The position numbers and the translations under genes are program-made. A stretch of 64,000 nucleotides of DNA from Legionella waltersii (GTDB lineage: Bacteria; Pseudomonadota; Gammaproteobacteria; Legionellales; Legionellaceae): assembly GCF_001468085.1 (NCBI RefSeq), contig NZ_LNZB01000015.1:256394-320393 (forward strand). Reading direction: 5' to 3'. The notes below the pieces were generated by a model. That model was given only the letters and a program-made list of their open reading frames with translations, was not told the DNA's origin and searched no databases. This document shows positions 1 through 8,915 of this stretch, one piece after another; positions within the stretch are counted from its first letter, which is position 1, and each line of letters opens with the position of its first letter.

Positions 1-11
1 TTGCTTTCTAC

Positions 12-1022
12 TCAAAGAGAATCTAGAAAGCTCATGAGATCTTTATCATCTCGCCATGGCTTTACTTTTTTCTTTTCACCAGTAACTTCACAACAAGCTA
101 GCGCTTTTGCTTTCATTTCCAAATCAACTTCCGCATAAACATTCGTTGTATTAATAGAAACATGGCCTAACCACGCTCTAATTGTATTAATGTCAACACC
201 AGACTGCAATAAATGTGTGGCGGTAGTATGGCGAATGGTGTGAGGACTGACTTTTTTCTTGGTTATATCAGGGAAAATAGGTAAAATTTTTTCGACATGT
301 CGTTTTACTAAAGTATGAATACCAAAACGTGTAATAGGTTGCTTACACCGATTGAGGAAAACATGCTCTAGAGGCTCTCGAGATTGGATTACCCTTTTAA
401 GCTCTGTAACCGTTTTTTCCCATAACGGACAGCGCCTTAATTTATTGCCTTTTCCACGAATGAGTACTGTAGATAAGTCTCTTTTTGTATAGGCAATATG
501 AAGATCATCAATTAGAAGCTGCGCTGCTTCATCGGCCCGAGCACCTGTGTTGTAAAGAAACAGTAGCAACGTATAATCACGCTGACCTTGTTCAGTGGTT
601 TTATCTGATGCATTAAGTAAAGCTTCCATTTCAGAACGTTCAAGATAGGTAATCAGTGTTCTGCCTGTTTTCTTAAAGGGTATCATTTGCATCTGACGAC
701 ACCATTCAATATGTTCAGGACTATTTAACCCAATAAATTTGGCGAAGGCATGAATCATGGAGAGACGTTGGTTTCTAGTGGATAAAGAAGAATGTCGATT
801 TGTTTCTAAATCCCAAAGAAAGTCCTTTGTTATTTCTGCCGTCATGTCATCAATCAATAAGTTCTCAATAGACTTTTTATTTTTCTTCGCAATAAACGGC
901 AGCATTAGTCGAAATGTATCACGATAGCTTTGTTGCGTATTTTTGGATAAATTTCGAATACTAATCAAGTACTCTTGTAAAAAGCGTCGAATCCATGAAC
1001 TGATATAATAAGAATTTTTCAT
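12..1022 (-). CDS. Tyrosine recombinase, third member of a recombinase trio
   Basis: Site-specific tyrosine recombinase of 336 residues. An N-terminal SAM-like core-binding domain (about residues 10-110) is followed by a catalytic domain holding the expected residues: Arg in TGARADEAAQL, the HxxR box in SPHTIRHTTATHLL, the third His in WLGH, and the nucleophile Tyr in TTNVYAEVD. Its start overlaps the end of the upstream recombinase by 4 bp (ATGA type), so it should be translationally coupled as the last gene of a three-gene minus-strand operon. Three overlapping tyrosine recombinases are the hallmark of recombinase-in-trio and Tn554-like elements, where all three act together in transposition. 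The stop codon lies 12 bp from the window edge, so the element end on this side is not visible. Confidence 0.9.
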   Translation of the reverse strand: MKNSYYISSWIRRFLQEYLISIRNLSKNTQQSYRDTFRLMLPFIAKKNKKSIENLLIDDMTAEITKDFLWDLETNRHSSLSTRNQRLSMIHAFAKFIGLNSPEHIEWCRQMQMIPFKKTGRTLITYLERSEMEALLNASDKTTEQGQRDYTLLLFLYNTGARADEAAQLLIDDLHIAYTKRDLSTVLIRGKGNKLRRCPLWEKTVTELKRVIQSREPLEHVFLNRCKQPITRFGIHTLVKRHVEKILPIFPDITKKKVSPHTIRHTTATHLLQSGVDINTIRAWLGHVSINTTNVYAEVDLEMKAKALACCEVTGEKKKVKPWRDDKDLMSFLDSL

Positions 1023-1964
1023 TTCTTCTCTCCCGTAATATATCGCTCGAAACGTTTGTTAGCCTCATGAAGTAAGTTGTCAGTCATCGTCAAGTAAGCA
1101 GTTGTATGAACAAGATATTTGTGTCCAAGGTACACTGACAAGACAGGCAACAACTGTTGAACATTTTCATTTTCTTTATACCAAAGGGTTAGTCTATTCA
1201 CAGCAAATGTATGCCTGAGATCATGTATTCTTGGTTGATAGCGAGCACCATCATTTCGTTTGATACCAGCTTGCTGTCGTATTCTCTGGAATATTCCTCG
1301 CATAGTATCTGCATTAAATGCTTGGTTGTTTTTTCCAATAAACAAGGGGGCCTCTGATAATTGTGCTTGATGTTGTTTAATCCGCCATTCTAAATAAGTG
1401 TCAATAAACTCTTTGATTTGCAAATTAAATGGAACTAATCGAGATTTATAAAATTTGGATTCTTTTATAGTGATAACGGAATTTTCTCGATCAATATCGC
1501 CTAAAGTAATGGCAACCGTTTCGTGTAGTCGCAAGCCTAATGCATAAGTTAGCACTAATACGGCACGAACCATGACAGGTGAAATATGGCTTTTGTTGAT
1601 TGGATAATTCAAGGCCATATAAAATAAGTCTTTAAGCTCTTGTTTTGAATAAATATAAGGAACAAAGGGTGGAGGTCGTTTAGGTAGCGTTTGTGGCAAA
1701 GGAATTTTGGAAACATACCCTCGTCTCAATGCATATTGATAAAACCCCAAGATCGCTGTGTGTTTAACAAACCATGCTGAGGTTATGGGTTGAGAATCGT
1801 CGTAAAGAAAAATGATTAATTTCTTTTTCTGTAATATTTTCTATTGTGGCTAATTCCCCCATAGTTTTACAAAAGGACTTGAGATACATTTCATTTGTTT
1901 TAAATTTCTCACCTAATGATTTTCTGTAATTGATGTATTGCTCAATAAGTTCGCTCAGTTTCAT
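1019..1964 (-). pseudogene. Tyrosine recombinase, middle member of the trio, frameshifted
   Basis: Two adjacent frames together make one recombinase of about 315 residues. The N-terminal part starts at 1964 (MKLSELIEQYINYRKSLGE) and is thrown out of frame at the A5 run at 1808-1812. Removing one base joins INHF to LYDDSQPITSAWFVKHTAILGFYQYALRRG and on to the catalytic part. Catalytic residues remain: Arg in YALGLRLHE, HxxR in RIHDLRHTFAV, His in YLGH, Tyr in TTAYL. Its start overlaps the upstream gene by 4 bp and its end overlaps the downstream gene by 4 bp. The frameshift may be an inactivating mutation, a sequencing error in a homopolymer, or less likely a programmed slip. Confidence 0.85.
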
Positions 1965-3577
1965 AATAAATCTCCTAAGTTCATCCCTTCGCTCACTTTT
2001 CTTAAATTGACCAGATCAACCTTTGCATAAATCCGTGTTGTATCTAGCCCTTGATGCCCAAGATGATCACTGATTTCTTTTAAAGATACGCCTTCGTTAA
2101 TGAGATGAGTGGCGCAAGCATGCCTCAAGGCATGTGGGCCTTGATGTTTTATCGTCAGGTGAAGAGGTTTTAATCGCCTATTAACAATACCAAAAACAGT
2201 ACAGCTTTTTAGCGGGCGATAAGGTGCTCTTCGACATAAAAATATTTCCCTAAATGAGCAACATGGCCTTACTTTTTTTAGATAATTTAAAATGGCCTCA
2301 CCGACCGAATGGATTAATGGAAAAACTTGAGGTTTCGAAGCTTTTGCTCGTTTTAAATGTAGTTGTTCGTTTTTCCAATCAATATCTTCCAAAGATAAAT
2401 GGGTCACTTCACTGCATCGTAAGCCATAAATTGCAAGCAACATTAAAATAGCATGGTCCCTAATATCTGTTAGACAATCTGTCTTTGAGGCCGCTAATAT
2501 CTTTTTTACATCATCCCAACTGGGTGAATAGGGTAAGGATTCATAACGATAAACACGTGGTGCTTTGATACTGTCCGCCAAATTTTTTTGGCACCATCGT
2601 TTCGTTTCTGCGTACCGTAGAAAAGATCGGAGGATACTCACATAAGATTGAACACTTCTTCGAGAGTATTTATCAATTTGGTGTTTTTTTATTATAATTT
2701 CATCAATAATCAATGGCGTTACGTTTATAAAGTCTTTTTCTTTTTTATCAATATGAATCAAAAAATCTTTTAGAACAAAAAATCTTGATTTAACGGTGTT
2801 TTCTGAAAGCCCTTGTTCGTTGTGCATAAACTCAAGAAATTGAGTGAGATATACTTCGAATGGAATGGATTCTTTAGGTTCTTTTTTTAAACATCCCAAC
2901 ATATCAAGCCAGCGTGTAGCATCTCTTATAAACTTCTCTTTTGCAGATTTGGAGTAGATAGTGTTCTTTCTACTGATTTTTTGAGTTTTAGCCCAGCGCT
3001 CTGCGGCATTTTTAATTTCATTTACAGTAACGATTCTCAGCGCATAAAAATCAAGATACTCCATGATGCGCAATAAATATTGATCAAAACACCTTAGTTC
3101 ATCTTTTGCCGCACCGTTCACTTTCCAATACTCCAAATATAAAAGACGCTCTTTTAACAATGGCGAATTAGCATGACGTTTAAGTGCTGCACCACGTTCA
3201 AAAATTTTAGTAATTAATGGTATATTCTCTTCAGGAAGTGCAGCTAGCCGGTTATTCATTTGCAGCCAATGAATGGCATGCCAAGTAAAATGGTCTTTTG
3301 CTGAGAAGGAAAATTCCCTTCGTTTTTGTGGATGTTTTGATTGGTATCGAGCCCATTTATCCGCCGCTTGATCTATTTCTTCTAAGCCGGCTGTTTGCTT
3401 TGACTCCAAATCTAGAAACTCAATAATGCGTAATAGATACTGTGCTGTATCACGTATCGTTTGATCTACTCTACCACGTCCTTGAAGATACTGAAGATAT
3501 TGTATTCTTTCCTCAAGAAAAGGAGCTTGGGTATGTCTTTTAACGTAGTAAGGTCGTTTAAATAGTTGTTCAAACAT
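1961..3577 (-). CDS. Tyrosine recombinase, first and largest member of the trio, with duplicated N-terminal module
   Basis: Site-specific recombinase of 538 residues. The C-terminal half (about 240-538) holds a core-binding domain and the catalytic domain with Arg in YGLRCSEV, HxxR in PHALRHACATHL, His in HLGHQG and Tyr in TTRIYAKVD. The N-terminal 230 residues contain two copies of a roughly 110-residue module; compare RHTQAPFLEERIQYLQYLQG with RHANSPLLKERLLYLEYWKV, each followed by a QYLLRIxEYLDx helix and a later W. It begins the recombinase operon; a 94-bp gap separates it from the divergent DUF1016 fragment. Most single-copy tyrosine recombinases are 300-420 residues, so the extra length is the duplication. 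Role inferred: transposition of the element together with the two downstream recombinases. Confidence 0.88.
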   Translation of the reverse strand: MFEQLFKRPYYVKRHTQAPFLEERIQYLQYLQGRGRVDQTIRDTAQYLLRIIEFLDLESKQTAGLEEIDQAADKWARYQSKHPQKRREFSFSAKDHFTWHAIHWLQMNNRLAALPEENIPLITKIFERGAALKRHANSPLLKERLLYLEYWKVNGAAKDELRCFDQYLLRIMEYLDFYALRIVTVNEIKNAAERWAKTQKISRKNTIYSKSAKEKFIRDATRWLDMLGCLKKEPKESIPFEVYLTQFLEFMHNEQGLSENTVKSRFFVLKDFLIHIDKKEKDFINVTPLIIDEIIIKKHQIDKYSRRSVQSYVSILRSFLRYAETKRWCQKNLADSIKAPRVYRYESLPYSPSWDDVKKILAASKTDCLTDIRDHAILMLLAIYGLRCSEVTHLSLEDIDWKNEQLHLKRAKASKPQVFPLIHSVGEAILNYLKKVRPCCSFREIFLCRRAPYRPLKSCTVFGIVNRRLKPLHLTIKHQGPHALRHACATHLINEGVSLKEISDHLGHQGLDTTRIYAKVDLVNLRKVSEGMNLGDLL

Positions 3578-3671
3578 GATAGCGTCTCCTGAATAGTGAT
3601 AACCATTACAGAATAGACATTTCTATTATGTTGTATTAAAAGATACCTGAACGAGATAGAATGAGGCTTTT

Positions 3672-3998
3672 ATGACTCAACAACACATAACTGCTGGCGC
3701 AACATATGATTTAAAAATCAATAAACTAACACATGGTGATGTTGGTCAAATGCAAATGTATGTGAATTATTATGATCGAGACATTAAACAAAATGATGAT
3801 AATCCTACAATAGGATTGCTTCTTTGCGCAGAAAAAAATGATGCTGTAGTGAAATATACCTTGCCCGAAAACAACAAACAGATATTTTCTCGAAAGTACC
3901 AACTTCATTTACCGACAATTGAACAATTAAAAGAGGAAGTCAAAAGGGAATACCAAGAAGCTAAAATGTTACTTGAAAAAGAACCAAAGGCCACATAA
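3672..3998 (+). pseudogene. C-terminal fragment of a DUF1016/YhcG-type nuclease
   Basis: From about residue 12 on, the 108-residue product matches the C-terminal PD-(D/E)XK domain of DUF1016 (YhcG) proteins: YDLKINKLTHGDVGQMQM, the VNYYDR segment, NPTIGLLLCAEKND, VVKYTLPENNKQIF and a LHLPTIEQLKEE tail. Family members are about 330-370 residues, so roughly the first 240 are missing. The first eleven residues (MTQQHITAGAT) do not look like the family and may be junction sequence. The fragment stands divergent from the recombinase trio, as expected if that element or an earlier rearrangement cut the gene. Whether the remnant is translated is unknown. Confidence 0.75.
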
Positions 3999-4109
3999 TG
4001 ATGGCGCGATTACACCAACTATAATCTTATCGATTTAGCTACAAATTAGAGCTTAAATGATGGGAGCTAAATCGATATTCACACTTTTTTATACTCTCAG
4101 GCCTAGTGT

Positions 4110-4353
4110 GTACGTAGACCCTGTTTTCGGTCAAGATTAGTTCCCACATTCAATAATGTAGTCGTCATTAATTAGCATTTCATTTAATATCATTAGCAAT
4201 TCAAGGCCTAAAACCGCCTTATCATCAATAAATAGTTACGCCTCTAAGCATTATCGGCGTTATGAACTGCTTCTATTTCCCATCTGATTTAATAGTTAAT
4301 CGATTTGTTCTAAATAAAATCTTAAATGTTGTCCAAAAACAGGGTCTACGTAC
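4110..4353. repeat. Inverted-repeat pair of 21 bp bounding a 244-bp AT-rich segment
   Basis: The segment 4110-4130 (GTACGTAGACCCTGTTTT core) reappears as its reverse complement at 4333-4353 with one mismatch; scattered matches continue a few bases outward. The 202 bp between contain no gene. It lies on the far side of the recombinase trio and DUF1016 remnant. It may be the end structure of the recombinase-in-trio element or an independent miniature element. I could not find an obvious flanking direct repeat. Confidence 0.7.
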
Positions 4354-4488
4354 TCACCACCCCTAATAGTGAATTTATGTTTTATCTTTGTAATTATATC
4401 CGTATCATCCCAAGCCAATTCAAATGAATTTATCTAGAAGTGAAGAGAAAATAAAACGTAGGATCGAAGTATGCTGATATTAATTAGA

Positions 4489-4648
4489 TCAAATAGAAGA
4501 TGTATTAAATACATAATTAACTGTTTGATATGCCAATTCTTTTGAAGAATTAATCAAATGAATAATTTCATCAAAATGATAGTTTTTATTTTGAGCAGAC
4601 TGTGTTGTTTCCACCACTAAGATCACCACATTATATTTTCTCACAGCT
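4489..4648 (-). pseudogene. Possible N-terminal fragment of a DUF1016-type protein
   Basis: The minus strand reads about 53 codons ending at a TGA at 4489: AVRKYNVVILVVETTQSAQ, then NKNYHFDEIIHLINSSKELA and YQTVNYVFNTSSI. The pattern of an LI..S...AY..VN helix resembles the start of the DUF1016 N-terminal domain. No start codon is clear and the frame breaks after VN. Together with the C-terminal DUF1016 piece on the opposite strand at 3672-3998, this could be the other half of a gene broken and inverted by recombination. The resemblance is short, so confidence is low. Confidence 0.3.
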
Positions 4649-4759
4649 TATTAATAGCAAGCATCATCGTAGTATTTTGAGAATCATGTGTTTCGCACTG
4701 ATACTTGCTAGAATTGTTGATCTGAAATTGATCGCATCAGGTACAAAATATTAAATACG

Positions 4760-5725
4760 TCATTCTTGTTTCATTAGTTTAGGAATTAAGTGCACGTAGA
4801 TAAGCTCACTTACTAACTCCACGAGTGTTTGAGTGACAATGATCGCTGGCAGAATAGGAACAGCGCCTGGTATCGCAAAAGCAAGCGGTAAGACAACAAG
4901 TGAGTTGCGTGTACCTGCGCTGAATGCTACAGACCGGCTGGAAGGCACATCCAAATGGAACATTCGAGCAATAAACCACCCAGCCCAAGGAGCAATAATA
5001 GCAAAGGCAAGGTAGATTGGAATTACTTTTAAAACAGAGCCTGTCGCAAGTCCTAGCTGCGGTACTACCGACGTAATGACCACGAATAGAACAAGAGCCG
5101 TCGCTGGTACAGGCATCAATCCAAGTGTTATTAAAACCCGCTTGCCAGTTGATTTTCGATTAGCCCACACCTGCATGAGTGCAGCGAGCACAAGCGGAAT
5201 AGCAATGATCCACACAAAGGCCTCAATAAATGGGCCAAGATGAACTAAGAGGGCAGCTTTTTCCTCAAGGAGTAGTCCAAGATAGATAGGTAGAAGCAGC
5301 ATTTGTAAGATGAGAAGGGAAGGAGTCGCCACCAACAGCAGGCGAGCATCGGCGCGTCCAATATGTGCAAAAGTTACGACATAATCAATACAGGGAGTGA
5401 GTAAAACCAACAGCACGCCGAGTCGTACCATTGGATCGACGGGAAGAAATTGGACTAACGCGATTACAATTACCGGGACAACCATGAAGTTCACAACAAA
5501 TAGAACTATGAGAAAACGAAACTTCACTAGTGCATGCTTAAAGTCAGCAAGTGGCACTTGTAGGAAAGTTACAAACAGCATCAGAGCTAATGTAAGGTTT
5601 ACACTGCTTGCAAAAACTTTCGTGGCCGGCACGAGCAAAGCAATTATGCTAGCTATAATAACTGTAGAAAAATAAATAATGATTTGCTTAGCTTCAAGTA
5701 TTTCTCTTATTGTTTTCATGTTCAT
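4760..5725 (-). CDS. ACR3-like arsenite/metalloid efflux permease (bile acid:sodium symporter superfamily)
   Basis: Inner-membrane permease of 321 residues with about ten hydrophobic segments. Family marks include LTPCIDYVVTFAHIGRADARLLL in the middle (position of the conserved Cys of ACR3 proteins) and the C-terminal SVAFSAGTRNSLVVLPLAFA then VTQTLVELVSELIYVHLIP. ACR3 proteins export arsenite using the proton motive force; the substrate here is inferred from the family only. No arsC or arsR lies beside it. A second, decayed copy lies at 22234-23178, so this one is probably the functional paralogue. Start chosen at ATG 5725 (MNMKTIREIL); an internal ATG two codons later is possible. Confidence 0.8.
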   Translation of the reverse strand: MNMKTIREILEAKQIIIYFSTVIIASIIALLVPATKVFASSVNLTLALMLFVTFLQVPLADFKHALVKFRFLIVLFVVNFMVVPVIVIALVQFLPVDPMVRLGVLLVLLTPCIDYVVTFAHIGRADARLLLVATPSLLILQMLLLPIYLGLLLEEKAALLVHLGPFIEAFVWIIAIPLVLAALMQVWANRKSTGKRVLITLGLMPVPATALVLFVVITSVVPQLGLATGSVLKVIPIYLAFAIIAPWAGWFIARMFHLDVPSSRSVAFSAGTRNSLVVLPLAFAIPGAVPILPAIIVTQTLVELVSELIYVHLIPKLMKQE

Positions 5726-6070
5726 TTTTTGCCTTTAAGCACGTTCCAAGTAAATCTGAGAGAGGCAAAAATACCAGATTAATCAAGCTCACCCCATATG
5801 ATTTGCTTTATAAAACCAGTGTCACCTCAACCAAAATGCAACATTTACTAGTAGAATAAGAAAACGTGAGAAAAATTAACTAGTGGTTCCTGACGGCCTT
5901 GATACACCCGAAACTAAAGCAAACATAGAGGTTAATCTTGCTATTGTAAAATTGATATGCGCTTTTAATACTTAGATACCTTTGATCTTAAACCAAATTT
6001 ACTATTTTATTGAAGTACTCTCAAAATGCAGCTCCGATGCGCGCACAAGGCCATATATGCAAAGGCCCGA
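5726..6070. other. Intergenic region, nothing recognised
   Basis: These 345 bases between the permease and the GGDEF-EAL gene contain no supported ORF, RNA gene or clear terminator. They should hold the promoter of the minus-strand permease, but no convincing -35/-10 pair was identified. Confidence 0.5.
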
Positions 6071-7765
6071 TCAAAATTTGAATTCCTTTAAAAATTCTGT
6101 TGTGTTATCTATAGTCATGGGCACACTAAAATAATAACCCTGCATTTTATCGCACCCATTATTCTTCAAAAACGTATACTGTTCTTTTGTTTCAACACCT
6201 TGTACAATGACTTCAAATTGCAAATTCTTAGCCAATTCAATCATTGCAACAACAAGGGATGCATCCCACGAATTGATGTGTGCATTTTGTATCACCGTTT
6301 GATCTATTTTAATATGATCAACTCCAAAACGCTGCAAATATCTTAATGATGAATACCCTGTCCCAAAATTATCAATAGTAATTTTTATACCTAGATTTTT
6401 TAGGGTATTAATAGTTTGTAGTGTATATTCCGGATCCTGCATCGCTAAACTCTCACTAAACTCTAATTCAAGAAAATGAGGAGCTAATTTACTTATATTT
6501 AATGCCTTGATGATGCTATCTGCAAAATCAGGCTGTCTAAACTGTCGTGGTGAAACATTGATTGATACGGTTAAAGAAGGAAATCCTGCTCGCTGCCATA
6601 AACTAGTTTGTACACAAGCTGTATTTATTATCCAGTCACCTAATTGAATGATAAGTCCGGTTTCCTCTGCCAAAGGAAGCATTTGTTGAGGCGAAACTGT
6701 TCCAAATTCATGGTGTTGCCAGCGCAACAAAGCTTCTAAAGCTATAACACGATTCTGAATAATATCTATCTTAGGTTGAAAATAAAGTTGAAATTCATTT
6801 TTATCCAAAGCTTCTAGCAAAGCGCTTTCAAAATCAATTGTTCTATGGTCTTTCAAATTAGGCTTGTTAGTATAAAATTGATAATTATTTCCACCATTTT
6901 CTTTTGCTTTATATAGTGCTGAATCAGCATTTCTAATTAGTGTTTGATAATGCACTCCATCTGTCGGATAAATACTGATACCAATACTAACAGCCATATA
7001 TACTTCATGCTCCATAATTTTGGCGGGGCGTAATAGTGAGTTCTTGATTTTTTCAGCAGCAATAGCAGCTGAATCATCTCTACTAAGATCTGTTAAAATA
7101 ACAACAAACTCATCCCCTCCTAATCTTGAAACAATGTCATCAGAACGGTGACAGTTCTTAAGTCGTTCCGCCGTTAGTTTAAGGAGTTGATCGCCAGCTG
7201 CATGTCCGAGCGTATCATTAATTTGTTTAAATTTATCAAGATCAAGAAATAAAACAGCAAATTTTCTATTGTGACGTCGGGATGTACTAAGAACCCTATC
7301 AAAAAGATGTTCTAATTGATTACGATTAACTAATCCAGTTAATTCATCAAAATAGGCTTTACGCTCGAGTTGTGCTTCCATATCCTTTTGTTTATTGTTA
7401 TCCAAGATATTAATGATAAAATAAAGAGGTATTTGTGATTCATCACGTGCCATGGAAACATTGACGTTTGCCCAAGTTATATGACCATTTTTACAAACGT
7501 ACCGCTTAGTCATTTGAAAATGAGAAATTTTTTCGTGTACTAACTGTTGAACATTATCAAGGCTGCTTTCTAGATCATCAGGATGAGTAATGTCTCGAAA
7601 ATGCATGTTCTGCAACTCGTCCTTATCATAACCAAGCATTTTGCAGAAAGCAGAATTCACTTTATTTAAATAACCATCTAAAGTTGCGAGTACTATACCT
7701 GTGGGAGAGTAATCAAATGCGATTTTGAAACAGTCTTTATTGTCATCTATAAAAGATGGGCTCAT
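6071..7765 (-). CDS. PAS-GGDEF-EAL protein (cyclic-di-GMP turnover)
   Basis: Cytoplasmic 564-residue protein with no membrane segment. PAS domain at about 10-130 (SPTGIVLATLDGYLNKVN; PAC region HFQMTKRYVCKNGHITWANV). GGDEF domain at about 135-300 with intact RLGGDEF and a correctly spaced RxxD inhibitory site (RSDD five residues upstream), so diguanylate cyclase activity with product inhibition is expected. EAL domain at about 315-564 begins IALEALLRW and keeps the LELEFSES glutamates and the HIKID lysine. However the usual DDFGTG is DNFGTG and the usual AEGVET is VQGVET, both at metal or catalytic positions, so phosphodiesterase activity may be weak or lost. Single gene with no obvious operon partner. 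Legionella genomes carry many such proteins. Confidence 0.92.
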   Translation of the reverse strand: MSPSFIDDNKDCFKIAFDYSPTGIVLATLDGYLNKVNSAFCKMLGYDKDELQNMHFRDITHPDDLESSLDNVQQLVHEKISHFQMTKRYVCKNGHITWANVNVSMARDESQIPLYFIINILDNNKQKDMEAQLERKAYFDELTGLVNRNQLEHLFDRVLSTSRRHNRKFAVLFLDLDKFKQINDTLGHAAGDQLLKLTAERLKNCHRSDDIVSRLGGDEFVVILTDLSRDDSAAIAAEKIKNSLLRPAKIMEHEVYMAVSIGISIYPTDGVHYQTLIRNADSALYKAKENGGNNYQFYTNKPNLKDHRTIDFESALLEALDKNEFQLYFQPKIDIIQNRVIALEALLRWQHHEFGTVSPQQMLPLAEETGLIIQLGDWIINTACVQTSLWQRAGFPSLTVSINVSPRQFRQPDFADSIIKALNISKLAPHFLELEFSESLAMQDPEYTLQTINTLKNLGIKITIDNFGTGYSSLRYLQRFGVDHIKIDQTVIQNAHINSWDASLVVAMIELAKNLQFEVIVQGVETKEQYTFLKNNGCDKMQGYYFSVPMTIDNTTEFLKEFKF

Positions 7766-7831
7766 TTTATATTCCCTTGTTGAATCTATATTAACGTGTT
7801 AAGAAAAAGTCCTAAAAGATATCAGGGCAAT

Positions 7832-8035
7832 TCATATGAAACCGACAACAAGACAGTGATTCCAGGCGTTTCTTGACCATACCGCTGCCAAAAAATTGAG
7901 AATGTGTGCAGTTGAACGATCCCCATTAAAGCTTCGATTATGACACATACCATCCAAATATTTCTTTACATAAAAAGCTTCTTTATTTAAATGGGCTAAA
8001 CCAAATCGGCGAAGTAAACGCGCAATTGATGACCG
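7832..8035 (-). other. Unidentified open fragment (about 67 codons)
   Basis: Between the GGDEF-EAL gene and the left end of the Tn3-family transposon the minus strand is open from 8035 to a TGA at 7832. It reads SSIARLLRRFGLAHLNKEAF, then a YVKKYLDGMCHNRSFNGDRS segment and ends WNHCLVVGFI. It has no ATG start. The composition looks protein-like but I do not recognise it. It does not match the missing C-terminus of the second Tn3 transposase that would be expected here after a simple insertion. The rest of 7766-8250 shows nothing. Confidence 0.2.
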
Positions 8036-8250
8036 TCAAAAAATTAATATTAATAATAAACTAATGGACAATTTTTACATATAAGCTATTTTTTTCTATA
8101 ATTCATAACAACCAAAATAGATTAACTATTTGATAAATATAGCATATAAAAAGTATCTTATTCTAGAAATTAAACTTTTTAACAGCCACTGAAACCGCTG
8201 TATGATATCCATTCCCTATGCCTTTGACTTTCGCCAAAAATTGTCTATTA

Positions 8251-8290
8251 GACCCCCGGCCGGGATCCTGGTAAAAAAGGGTCATGTTCA
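8251..8290 (+). repeat. Left terminal inverted repeat of the Tn3-family transposon
   Basis: Begins GACCCCCGGCCGGGATCCTG and ends in GGGTCATGTTCA. Its reverse complement is found at 13760-13799 with one C/T difference near the outer end. Confidence 0.92.
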
Positions 8291-8390
8291 AATTAGGCAC
8301 AAATTATAGTTTTGTATGTGTGCAACACTGAACACCTATCAAAATAATCTAATCAAAAAATTCTTGAATTTAGCCAAAACTTATCTACTA

Positions 8391-8909
8391 TTAGCTTGAA
8401 GTGGTTTGATACCTGATAGGAATGAATAACTCTTCTTCTGAATCAGGGTGCTCTCCTATATATTTATCACCCATTATCGCAAAATGTGGTCTTTCATCAA
8501 GTTCAAAACTAGATTCTTTTAGCCATTGATAATGGATATAATAAAAGGTTTTTTCAGCTTCACTAGGCTTACCGATATAAGTAAATATGGCATAAAGGCC
8601 TGCAGGTATCGTTAACACTTCCAGGTTTTTTGGAAGATTTTTGCTAATATCGGCTTCTACGGCGGCATATTTCTTAAATGTAGTTTTTGGATCAAAGTCT
8701 TTGAAAAAATTTGTATTAGGAAAAATCTGAACTGAATATTTCAAGTGATTTTTTTTATTTGGAATATTTTTTATAGTTGGGCTAAAATTCCGCCAAAGTT
8801 GTTCCGTTTGATCCTCTGCAAATGACATTTCAAACTTAGATGCAATGAGTTTAATTTCAGCTATTGTAGTTATCTTTGGTTCTAGTCTTTTTAAGTTTAT
8901 ATTTTTCAA
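8391..8909 (-). CDS. GyrI-like small-molecule-binding (effector-binding) protein
   Basis: A 172-residue protein whose last 110 residues match the GyrI-like/AraC effector-binding fold: the strand IPAGLYAIFTYIGKPSEAEK, helix YYIHYQWLKESSFELDERPHF, and closing strand EEELFIPIRY. There is no helix-turn-helix, so it is a stand-alone ligand-binding protein rather than a regulator. The family includes SbmC (GyrI), which protects DNA gyrase, and drug-binding or cyclopropanoid-hydrolysing members. It is the last gene of the passenger operon, 6 bp after the pentapeptide-repeat gene. A gyrase- or drug-related role is inferred from the neighbour and family only. Confidence 0.7.
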   Translation of the reverse strand: MKNINLKRLEPKITTIAEIKLIASKFEMSFAEDQTEQLWRNFSPTIKNIPNKKNHLKYSVQIFPNTNFFKDFDPKTTFKKYAAVEADISKNLPKNLEVLTIPAGLYAIFTYIGKPSEAEKTFYYIHYQWLKESSFELDERPHFAIMGDKYIGEHPDSEEELFIPIRYQTTSS

Positions 8910-8915
8910 TTTTCA

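Larger units (their letters stand above)
3999..4759. other. Long intergenic region with repeat pair and gene debris
   Basis: No intact gene is visible in these 760 bases. It contains the 21-bp inverted-repeat pair (4110-4353) and, on the minus strand at 4489-4648, a short open stretch that may be an N-terminal DUF1016 fragment. The rest is AT-rich and without recognisable features. Confidence 0.6.
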
